From Halorubrum vacuolatum (lineage in GTDB: Archaea; Halobacteriota; Halobacteria; Halobacteriales; Haloferacaceae), in assembly GCF_900188065.1 (NCBI RefSeq), contig NZ_FZNQ01000016.1, positions 1 through 64,000 of the forward strand: 64,000 nt of DNA, written 5' to 3'. Numbering within the stretch: the stretch's first letter is position 1; each line of letters starts with the position of its first letter. Below the pieces are notes generated by a model. That model was not told where the DNA came from. It did no database searches and saw only the letters and a program-made list of their open reading frames with translations. The position numbers and the translations under genes were made by a program. This document shows positions 1 to 7,278 of this stretch, piece after piece.

Positions 1-148
1 GAAGCTAAACAACCCTCTCCCGGTCGAAAAACGCTGTTAGAGGAGGTGTGTAGTGACCTCACCGCCAATGCGGGGGCTTAAACGAATACGAATGGTGTAG
101 AGACCTATTAGCACAGCACTTATGGAATTTCGTTATATTCTCACTGAC

Positions 149-499
149 ATGGGAGATTCATCGGAAGAAGCAGATCCAATCAAAGAATCACCTCTTTGGG
201 AGTTTGTGAAAGAACAAGAAGAGGACATGCAGGTAGGTGGAGAGTCACTTGATTATCTAAAAGTTCAGTTAGAGGAGACTACGCGAATTGTTTGGCATAT
301 AGCTGCAGAAAATGCACGGGAGCGTAATGTAAAGACGATTGAAGAAGAAGATGTGAGAGAAGCGTTCAAAGAATTGGTCCACCCACATATGATGCTGGTT
401 GATGCTCGTGAGATGCTAAACAAATATCAGAATGAGTTTCAGTCTATGATTGATGAAGATCCGGTTTTACCGTCTGAAGGGGGTGAAAACGATGGCTGA
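149..499 (+). CDS. Histone-fold protein, first gene of a four-gene operon
   Basis: A protein of about 116 residues whose residues 15-76 resemble the archaeal histone fold: a short first helix (PLWEFVKEQ), a long central helix (LEETTRIVWHIAAENARERN), the loop motif KTI at 62-64 and a third helix EEEDVREAFKEL. This matches the HMf-type pattern LEE..R.I...A...AR...KTI..ED...A. An acidic tail of about 40 residues follows, which canonical archaeal histones lack. Histone-fold proteins bind DNA or pair with other histone-fold partners; here the acidic tail and operon context suggest a specialised role rather than bulk chromatin. The start at 149 (MGDSSEEAD) was preferred over an in-frame ATG at 122 because acidic, Ser-rich starts are typical of haloarchaea. 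It overlaps the next gene by 8 nt. Fold assignment is by pattern only. Confidence 0.7.
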   Translation: MGDSSEEADPIKESPLWEFVKEQEEDMQVGGESLDYLKVQLEETTRIVWHIAAENARERNVKTIEEEDVREAFKELVHPHMMLVDAREMLNKYQNEFQSMIDEDPVLPSEGGENDG

Positions 500-1175
500 C
501 AACCGCTATCTATTCAGAGATGAATATAAACGTGATGAAAAGATTGATCGGATCCGGGTCGGTAAATTCCGAACAGAGGAAGAGCCTCTTGTACAGGAGA
601 TTCTGGAAGAAGCAGATCTGGATATTAATTATCTCTTAGAGAATGAGAAGTGGGATTTCCTCGAAGAGATCTCGGACCGTGTAGAGCAGGATCGGTTCGA
701 TCAATTCATTGATTCAATGTTTGAAAAACACGGTGAGAAAGGCGACCAATTCAATATCCAGTTCTATGTGGTTGATGAACTTGAATATGATTTGTTAGTT
801 GATAAAGCAACCGAACGTGAAGGTGATGAATTGACGTACTTAGAAGGAGAGGACTTTCGACGGCCGACCACTCTTAGTAAGGTACGAACAGACGCTGGTG
901 AAGATATAGTCGATCTGCAATTTGAGGTGGTAGACCATCCGGAAGATATCGAAGCAGAGGGGCTACAAAGGGCAATGACAGAAGACGGTGACTTCATTGA
1001 TCTAAGTGAAACAGAATTAGAAGATGCTGAACGTCTGATACGCGAAAACCGTTATACAATAGAGGTTCGTGCCTATGTTGATGACGGGTTCGTTGGCATC
1101 TCTAATTCAGTAGGACGTGATTCAATTCAAAACGAAATCAAAGATGCAGTCAAGCGTTGGGGGATCAATACATGA
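492..1175 (+). CDS. Hypothetical protein, histone-fold operon gene 2
   Basis: About 227 residues, strongly acidic, no recognised domain. The ATG at 492 was chosen over an upstream in-frame start because it gives an 8-nt overlap (ATGGCTGA) with the histone-fold gene and a typical start (MADNRYLF). The first third looks helical and charged; the remainder alternates short predicted strands and helices (for example FNIQFYVVDELEYDLLVDKA and YTIEVRAYVDDGFVGI). There are no membrane segments, Cys clusters or obvious catalytic motifs. The stop overlaps the next start as ATGA, so it is probably co-translated with both neighbours and works with them. Function unknown. Confidence 0.75.
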   Translation: MADNRYLFRDEYKRDEKIDRIRVGKFRTEEEPLVQEILEEADLDINYLLENEKWDFLEEISDRVEQDRFDQFIDSMFEKHGEKGDQFNIQFYVVDELEYDLLVDKATEREGDELTYLEGEDFRRPTTLSKVRTDAGEDIVDLQFEVVDHPEDIEAEGLQRAMTEDGDFIDLSETELEDAERLIRENRYTIEVRAYVDDGFVGISNSVGRDSIQNEIKDAVKRWGINT

Positions 1176-1966
1176 GTCACGATAAATTGGAGCTACGCGA
1201 AACCGATCTCCTTATGCTTCAAAATTTGATGCGAGGAGATAACTCAGGTCTAGATTACAGCGACTTCCGTGATTCGAGTGTGAATACAGCCAGATATCGC
1301 GGAGATCGGTCAGAGTCGTTGTATGGTTCCCCGGTATTAGAACCAGCGCATGAAGAAGGCAGAATCACACAGGTTCGGTTCTATGTTGATTATGATGATG
1401 GCACGGTTGAAAAACCCGTCCAAGTCCAGGCATATAATGACGGCCACATCAACACGACAAAACCCACTCAAGAAGACTTTCTGAATGAGTTAGAAGGACA
1501 TCTCGCTGCAATCCGAGACCACAGAGAATTTCTTGATCCACTTGATGACCTGATTGACGAATACGTTTACCAAGCTTTCGGCGGTTCTTTCGCTTCCCCT
1601 GAAGAAGTCCACAGAGAGAGGGTCAATCGAGCATTCAGTAGCTTGGTAAACAATTACTTTGATGAGGATGACTATCAGGATGAAGAACGACACGTATTTG
1701 AGTCGATAATTGCAAATACCGGAATCGAATTGTCGAAACTTGATCTGGAAGATGATTCCTATCCAAATGTTGATGAAGACGAGACACTCCCATATCAGGA
1801 TGGCAGGATTGAAGAGTTCTTTGAGAAGTACGCAGTAACTGCCGAAGAGACTACCCGCCCAGATTTTGATAAGCTCTCAAGTCACCTTCATGCGCTATTG
1901 CATCAACGTTGGGATACGCCACTTGAAATAATAGAAGAAGCCATTGATGATTATGCTCTCAGATGA
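1172..1966 (+). CDS. Hypothetical protein, histone-fold operon gene 3
   Basis: About 264 residues, acidic and soluble, family not recognised. The start at 1172 lies in an ATGA overlap with the previous stop and is preferred over an ORF start 15 nt upstream. Residues 65-95 (QVRFYVDYDDGTVEKPVQVQ) look like a beta hairpin; the rest is mainly helical, with an Asp/Glu-rich stretch around 175-210. No nucleotide-binding or metal-binding motif is visible. It overlaps the start of the downstream membrane-protein gene by 14 nt. Being in the middle of a tightly coupled operon, it is most likely part of a complex or signalling chain with the histone-fold and membrane proteins (inference). Confidence 0.75.
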   Translation: MSHDKLELRETDLLMLQNLMRGDNSGLDYSDFRDSSVNTARYRGDRSESLYGSPVLEPAHEEGRITQVRFYVDYDDGTVEKPVQVQAYNDGHINTTKPTQEDFLNELEGHLAAIRDHREFLDPLDDLIDEYVYQAFGGSFASPEEVHRERVNRAFSSLVNNYFDEDDYQDEERHVFESIIANTGIELSKLDLEDDSYPNVDEDETLPYQDGRIEEFFEKYAVTAEETTRPDFDKLSSHLHALLHQRWDTPLEIIEEAIDDYALR

Positions 1967-3119
1967 GGATACCCAGTTTCTTAATCGTGTACTGACGGAG
2001 ATCCCAGCGCATGGAAACGTCACTGATTACCGATTTTTTGAGCCTGAAATGGATGAATTTCTGCATCAAGCAGGCGTAGACGAGACTACACTAAGTTCAA
2101 ACTGGCGTTCCTTCTTCAAATCAGTGGACCAAGAGGTCTGTACCTCATGTCGAGCAAGTGTTTCTGAATGTACTTGCTCGGACCAAAATCACGTCTCCAC
2201 AGTCTACTTTATTGATCCAGATTATGTTTTCAGAGAGTGGGCAGCACGGATCGAGGATCATAACTGGTTTACTGAAATTACCACCGAATCAATTGATAAT
2301 CTAAATAAGCGACTGATTGCAGAGTCAGATAGCGTAGGAACGATTATATTCCGAATATTCTTTGACGGTCAAAGGTTCGAGAATCATTCACCAGATCCAC
2401 TGAAGCCAAGATTGTCTGTTGGTTTTGTGAATGGTAAACATGCCGATGAAGAAGAGTACGCGTATTTTTGGACTGAGTTCATAGATGTAGGATTCTGGAA
2501 GGGACTACACAACCAACTAGTACAACTACAGAACCCACTTTCACTTCGCCTTTGTCGGAAGGAAACAGCAGCTGTTGAAATTAATGCGGAGAGTATTGAA
2601 GATGAGTTGAAAAACTACTTCCAAGGTGTTGGATGGGACGTTTCCGAACAACCCCAGCTAGTTTGCCACGAAGTTGATGATTATATTGATATTGAAGATG
2701 TGAATTTTGTTGCCTCTGAAAATGAAAATTCACGAGCGCTGCTTTGTGAATGTGACTCTGATCCGGAACACTGGCACTTCCATTATTTTACTGATGGTAA
2801 GTTATCAGATGTCACAAGCTCTGAAGTCATAGAAACAAGCCGAGATCGCATGCGAGGAAACGTCAATGATTACAACAACCTTTCCGAATCTCGGCAAGAT
2901 TTGGGTCCATTCGTCCGGATCTTTGCTGTTATTATTGGTGTAATAAATATAGGGCCGCTCGCACAGTTCTTTGAAATTCTTGAGGTGGATTTAACGACTC
3001 AGCAGACTGTCGGCATTCTAATTGGGATTATAGTTGTGAATCTCATACTCGTGCTGGCGCTCGTCTATTTAGCTCTCTGGCCAGTATATCGTCACAGAAC
3101 TTTCGATTGGTCAATCTAA
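1953..3119 (+). CDS. Cys-cluster protein with two C-terminal membrane helices, operon gene 4
   Basis: About 388 residues. Most of the protein is soluble. A four-Cys cluster at 63-75 (CTSC then CTC) could bind zinc. The last 70 residues hold two hydrophobic helices, about 320-342 and 352-377, followed by a short basic tail (YRHRTFDWSI), so the large N-terminal part and the tail would face the same side. Possible starts are ATG at 1947 and 1953; 1953 (MLSDEDTQFL) is used. A large cytoplasmic sensor region ending in two membrane helices is a common layout for membrane-acting effectors of antiviral systems, and this is the last gene of an operon beside a restriction system. No family recognised; the effector role is inference. 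Confidence 0.75.
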   Translation: MLSDEDTQFLNRVLTEIPAHGNVTDYRFFEPEMDEFLHQAGVDETTLSSNWRSFFKSVDQEVCTSCRASVSECTCSDQNHVSTVYFIDPDYVFREWAARIEDHNWFTEITTESIDNLNKRLIAESDSVGTIIFRIFFDGQRFENHSPDPLKPRLSVGFVNGKHADEEEYAYFWTEFIDVGFWKGLHNQLVQLQNPLSLRLCRKETAAVEINAESIEDELKNYFQGVGWDVSEQPQLVCHEVDDYIDIEDVNFVASENENSRALLCECDSDPEHWHFHYFTDGKLSDVTSSEVIETSRDRMRGNVNDYNNLSESRQDLGPFVRIFAVIIGVINIGPLAQFFEILEVDLTTQQTVGILIGIIVVNLILVLALVYLALWPVYRHRTFDWSI

Positions 3120-3307
3120 TCTACAGTCTGAACCTGGCTTGGAGAATTATCAACTATCGCCAGACCATAGATCAGTTCAACAGTCTGCCATTTCTTTTTT
3201 ATAATAATGGGTGACAGGATTACTGGGAATTCTGTCGTATTATAAAAGAGACGGAATATATCGTGCCGAGCCTTTTGTGCGATAACGCGGCCAACTACGG
3301 TCCCAGA

Positions 3308-3655
3308 ATGAAGGTAGTACAAGAGATTCTCGCCCAATTTGGCATCCACTCAATCGAGCAGATGGACGTCAACGAGAGCTATACCGTCGAAGTCCCTGGG
3401 TACAACGACTTGACGATCGAGAAAGTCGGCCAACAGCAAATTAGCGTGGCTCATCACTACGTCCAGCGATGTGATCTGATGTGTGATCCCGAGATCGTCT
3501 TCCGTGTCGAAAACGGTGAGTGGGTCCCGATCGAATACACGCAGCATCCACGAGTGTACCAGCGTGACGAAGACGGTCTTCAGCTGAACGGCTTCATCGA
3601 GCGCTGGGACCGAAATCTCCGGCAACAGGGATTCGTAGAGGCCGCGGAAAAGTAA
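3308..3655 (+). CDS. DUF6908-like haloarchaeal protein
   Basis: About 115 residues, starting at the ATG at 3308 (MKVVQEILAQFGI) rather than an in-frame start 45 nt upstream. The pattern of a beta-rich body with HHYVQRCDLMCDPEIVF, a WVPIEYTQ strand and HPRVYQRDEDGL near the C terminus matches my recollection of the haloarchaeal DUF6908 family, small proteins common on plasmids and islands; molecular function is unknown. Monocistronic, with about 190 nt of AT-rich sequence before it. Family name is from memory. Confidence 0.65.
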   Translation: MKVVQEILAQFGIHSIEQMDVNESYTVEVPGYNDLTIEKVGQQQISVAHHYVQRCDLMCDPEIVFRVENGEWVPIEYTQHPRVYQRDEDGLQLNGFIERWDRNLRQQGFVEAAEK

Positions 3656-3757
3656 CTCAGCGAAGCTGCAGTCCTGATCGCTTCGTTCTTGGGATTGCCC
3701 ACAGGATGTGCCAAGGCTTCTACGTTCCTGAATTAGGACGTAGCGAGCAATAGTCTT

Positions 3758-4297
3758 TCAAAACAAGTCCTCGATACGTGTCTGGAGATCTGAAAACGCC
3801 TGTTCTGCGTACTCGATGTCGGTTGCGCCGGTTATGACTACCTGTCCTGAACCAAATACCAAGAGAACACAATCGTGCTCCGATGGGCGATACACTAATC
3901 CGGGGAACTGTTCCGGCTCGTATTCCGTGACCTCTAGTCCAAGTCCGATGGCCAGCGCCGAGAGATTCAGTTGTTCCCCCACGTCTGCGGTACACACGTA
4001 GTTCTGGATATCGAACCACTGGTCATCAGGCTCAGAAAGGATCCCACACCTGGTTAGGGTACTGAGGAACTCTTCACGAGTGGTTTCCGCTTCTCCTTCT
4101 GAATCTGCGCCGGTGATGATGTATTTCCCTGTTCGATACAGCGTAATCAGCGGAGTATCTTCGTCAAGATGAACGTACGCGCCAGGATACTTTTCAGGGT
4201 CGTACTCGGCAATATCACCTAAGTCTCGGGACACAGCGGATAGATCTAACTCCAGACCGAGAGATCCAGATGAGACGACGTTGACGATCTCGACCAT
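3758..4297 (-). CDS. tbp: TATA-box binding protein (TBP) paralogue
   Basis: TBP binds the archaeal TATA box and recruits TFB and RNA polymerase. The 179-residue product has the expected two-fold repeat: repeat 1 includes IVNVVSSGSLGLELDLSAV and YPGAYVHLDEDTPLITLYRTGKYIITGA; repeat 2 includes NYVCTADVGEQLNLSALAIG and FPGLVYRPSEHDCVLLVF followed by GSGQVVITGA. The start at 4297 aligns with the usual TBP N terminus, so the 30 upstream in-frame residues are excluded. Repeat 1 is clearly more divergent than repeat 2, which suggests an accessory TBP of the kind that haloarchaeal plasmids and islands carry alongside the main one. It is divergent from the hsdM operon across about 130 nt. Confidence 0.93.
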   Translation of the reverse strand: MVEIVNVVSSGSLGLELDLSAVSRDLGDIAEYDPEKYPGAYVHLDEDTPLITLYRTGKYIITGADSEGEAETTREEFLSTLTRCGILSEPDDQWFDIQNYVCTADVGEQLNLSALAIGLGLEVTEYEPEQFPGLVYRPSEHDCVLLVFGSGQVVITGATDIEYAEQAFSDLQTRIEDLF

Positions 4298-4386
4298 CGA
4301 ACCTGTCGTATAGGTGTCTTCGGGGATACGAGTTATAATCTTCCGATGTAGACCAACCGAGAAAGCGAACACACTCGACAATCGCA

Positions 4387-4397
4387 ATAGTTAAATT
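4387..4397 (+). promoter_or_regulatory. TATA-like element for the hsdMSR operon
   Basis: The AT-rich sequence TAGTTAAATTT lies about 30-40 nt before the GTG start of hsdM at 4427, close to the spacing for a leaderless archaeal transcript. Assigned by sequence and spacing only. Confidence 0.35.
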
Positions 4398-4426
4398 TGA
4401 AGTTGGTGGCAGATTCTTCTTTGAGT

Positions 4427-5992
4427 GTGAGTATTAACGGCGACAACGGGGAATTTGAGAAGAGCCTCTGGCAGTCTGCGGAAGGCCTTCGTGGGCCGGT
4501 TGAGTCTGCAGAATACAAGCACATCGTACTCGGCCTTCTTTTTCTCAAGTACATGTCCGACGCGTTCGAACAGCGTCGGAACGAACTACGAGAGCTGACG
4601 TACGACGAGGAGTCGATGTACTACTGTGGAGACGACGATGAGGAGCGGCAGTTCATTTTGGAGGACATTGACGCCTATCACGAGGAAAATGTCTTCTACA
4701 TCCCCGAAGAAGCTCGCTGGGAAGGCCTGATGGAGCGAGCTACGCATCCAGACATCGGTGCGCAAATCGATGATGCGATGCGGGCTATCGAGGACAAAAA
4801 TCCGGATCGGCTCGACGGAATGCTTCCGAAGCGGTATTCTCGAATCCCACAGGATACTCTTGAAGGCCTTCTTAACGAATTCTCTGAACTCGATCTTGGA
4901 AATGGTAAAGACACGCAGGATGAGGATGTCTTTGGTCGGGTCTATGAGTACTTCATTAAGGAATTCGCCCGCCAAGAAGGGCACCGTGGCGGTGAATTCT
5001 ACACACCAAAGCACGTAGTCGAGTTACTGGTAGAGATTCTGGAACCCTTTGAGGGGCGGATATTCGATCCATTCTGTGGATCTGGTGGGATGTTCGTGCA
5101 AAGCCACAAATTCCTTGAGGAGAAAGGTGGTGACGAGAGTCAGATTTCCATCTATGGGCAAGAGGTGAATCAGGCAACTTGGCGTATCTGTAAGATGAAT
5201 CTTTATTTACGGGGAATTGACGGCAACATTCAACTTGGAGATAGTATTAGAGACGATAAATTTTCAAACCTTCGTGCAGACACCATTATTACCAATCCGC
5301 CATTTAATATGAGCGAATGGGGGAAAGAGACGGTCTCTGAAGACGATCCTCGATTTAAATATGGTCTCCCTCCCAGTAGTAATGCCAATTTGGCATTCCT
5401 GCAGCATATGTTATACCATGTCTCAGAGGATGGTATGATCGGCACGGTCATGGCAAAGGGTTCACTCTCATCAAGTGGTAAAGAAGCCGAGATTCGAAAA
5501 CAAATCGTAGAGGATGACTTATTGGACGCTATTATTGTGCTTTCAGATCAACTGTTCTACACTACAGAAATTCCGGTGTCTATTTGGGTTCTGTCCAAAT
5601 CGAAAGGTGAAGGAACGGATGAGAGAGAAAGAAAGGGAGAAACACTATTTATTGATGCTCGTGACATATACGAGCAGAAAGACATAAAACAGAAAATTCT
5701 AAGGCCAAAACACATCGATAAGATTGCATCCACTGTTCGCTCATACCGCCAAGGCTATGAAAACTATGAGGATGAGCCCGGCTTCTGTAAAGTTGTAGAT
5801 ATTGATGAGATAGCTGAAAATGACTATATACTGATTCCTGGCAGGTATGTAGGTATTGAAGATATTGAAAAGAATGATGTTCCATTTGAACCGAAAATGG
5901 AGCAAGTCACATCTGAACTTCGCCAGAAATTCAGAGAAAGTGACGAACTGCAAAAAAAGATCGATGAGAAAATTCGGGAGGTCGGATTTTGA
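4427..5992 (+). CDS. hsdM: Type I restriction-modification methyltransferase subunit HsdM
   Basis: N6-adenine methyltransferase subunit (about 521 residues) of a type I R-M complex, acting with HsdS and HsdR. The N-terminal HsdM domain (LWQSAEGLRG, LGLLFLKYMSDAFEQRR) precedes the SAM-binding motif DPFCGSGGMF near residue 214 and the catalytic motif NPPF near 290. A GTG start at 4427 gives the usual HsdM N terminus; a TTG 30 nt upstream is less likely. The stop overlaps the hsdS start. The first about 750 nt are GC-rich like the region, but from about 5180 the gene becomes clearly AT-richer, continuing through hsdS and into hsdR, which points to a recombination junction within hsdM. Confidence 0.96.
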   Translation: MSINGDNGEFEKSLWQSAEGLRGPVESAEYKHIVLGLLFLKYMSDAFEQRRNELRELTYDEESMYYCGDDDEERQFILEDIDAYHEENVFYIPEEARWEGLMERATHPDIGAQIDDAMRAIEDKNPDRLDGMLPKRYSRIPQDTLEGLLNEFSELDLGNGKDTQDEDVFGRVYEYFIKEFARQEGHRGGEFYTPKHVVELLVEILEPFEGRIFDPFCGSGGMFVQSHKFLEEKGGDESQISIYGQEVNQATWRICKMNLYLRGIDGNIQLGDSIRDDKFSNLRADTIITNPPFNMSEWGKETVSEDDPRFKYGLPPSSNANLAFLQHMLYHVSEDGMIGTVMAKGSLSSSGKEAEIRKQIVEDDLLDAIIVLSDQLFYTTEIPVSIWVLSKSKGEGTDERERKGETLFIDARDIYEQKDIKQKILRPKHIDKIASTVRSYRQGYENYEDEPGFCKVVDIDEIAENDYILIPGRYVGIEDIEKNDVPFEPKMEQVTSELRQKFRESDELQKKIDEKIREVGF

Positions 5993-7275
5993 GCGACCAA
6001 GAAAAACTAACTGAATTCATGGATGGAAATATGGATAACTCCTTAGGAGAATGGGAGGAAAGAACCTTCTCTGATATCATTGAAATAAACAATTATCCAT
6101 CTCTGGAAAAGGGAGAAAAGCAAACGTATGTGGCAATGGAACAACTTCGACCCAGTACGCGAGAAATCCAAGGCACTGAGCAGAAGGAGTACAAGTATTC
6201 GGCACCCCGGTTCGAAAACGGTGATACACTTTTTCCGAAGATGTCGCGCTGCCTTGAAATTGGAAAGACGGCATATGTAAATAATTTAGAGGAAGATGAA
6301 GTCGCCTTCGGTTCTACCGAATTCATGGTTATGCGCCCGAAAGGCGAAGAAGTACTTCCTAAGTTTGTGTATTATACAGTCAGGCGAGAAGACATTAGGC
6401 AACATGCGCTGAGCTGGGCGACTGGAAGCACCGCTCGACGGCAGAGAATCTCCACAGATTTTTTTGATGAATTAACCATCAAAATCCCACCCATTGAGGA
6501 ACAAAAAGAAATAGTTGAGTTATTGGATGCAATCGACACTAAAATACAGAAGAATAAAGAAATAAATGAAAAATTGGAAAAAACTGCTCGTACACTTTAT
6601 AAAGGGTGGTTCAAAGAGTTCTCACCATATACATCATTCCAAGATACAGATCTTGGCGAGATCCCGAAAGGTTGGAGTGTGGGTACTTTAGGGGATATAA
6701 TGCAAAAGAAATCAAAGAAGATCGATCCTGAACAAATGTCTCCTTCTACTCCATATTTCAGTCTGAAGCATATGCCTGAACAGTCCCTTTCGCTGGAGCG
6801 GTGGGATAATACAGAAGATGTGTCAAGTAGAAAGTCAGAATTCAAAAAAGGGGATATTCTATTCGGTAAATTGAGACCGTATTTCTGTAAAGTTGGGATT
6901 GCGCCTGTTGATGGAGTTTGTTCTACAGACATATTCGTTATCACACCAAAAGAAGAGTCGGAGTGGCGAGAATTCTTGCTCTGTCAGCTGAGTGACCAGT
7001 CCTTTATTGATTACTGCGACAATGTATCTACAGGAACACGAATGCCGAGAGTAGGTTGGGAAGAGATGTGCGAATATGAAATACCTCTCCCAAAATCAGA
7101 CGTTGTCAAAGAGTTTAGTGAAATAACTCGTCCGTTTTTCCAGAAAATAGTGAATAATATTCACGAATCAATAAAGCTCCATGAGCTACGAGATACGATC
7201 CTCCCTAAGCTGTTGTCAGGAGAAATACGGTTCAGTGCCGACACTTGTAAGACAGTTCCAAGTGAAATCCAATAG
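5989..7275 (+). CDS. hsdS: Type I restriction-modification specificity subunit HsdS
   Basis: DNA-recognition subunit (up to 428 residues). It has the expected layout of two target-recognition domains, each followed by a helical spacer: TRD1 in about residues 15-170 ending in KIPPIEEQKEIVELLDAID with the coiled spacer NEKLEKTARTLYKGWF; TRD2 from DLGEIPKGWSVGTLGDIM to about 395, followed by HELRDTILPKLLSGEI. Possible starts are TTG at 5989, overlapping the hsdM stop, or ATG at 6019. The gene is markedly AT-rich compared with the flanks, consistent with exchange of the specificity module. The recognised sequence cannot be read from the protein. Confidence 0.94.
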   Translation: MSDQEKLTEFMDGNMDNSLGEWEERTFSDIIEINNYPSLEKGEKQTYVAMEQLRPSTREIQGTEQKEYKYSAPRFENGDTLFPKMSRCLEIGKTAYVNNLEEDEVAFGSTEFMVMRPKGEEVLPKFVYYTVRREDIRQHALSWATGSTARRQRISTDFFDELTIKIPPIEEQKEIVELLDAIDTKIQKNKEINEKLEKTARTLYKGWFKEFSPYTSFQDTDLGEIPKGWSVGTLGDIMQKKSKKIDPEQMSPSTPYFSLKHMPEQSLSLERWDNTEDVSSRKSEFKKGDILFGKLRPYFCKVGIAPVDGVCSTDIFVITPKEESEWREFLLCQLSDQSFIDYCDNVSTGTRMPRVGWEEMCEYEIPLPKSDVVKEFSEITRPFFQKIVNNIHESIKLHELRDTILPKLLSGEIRFSADTCKTVPSEIQ

Positions 7276-7278
7276 AGA

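Noticed and set aside
1-148. Possible end of an upstream gene or short leader ORF
   Set aside because: No frame gives a convincing C terminus; treated as promoter/leader of the histone-fold operon.
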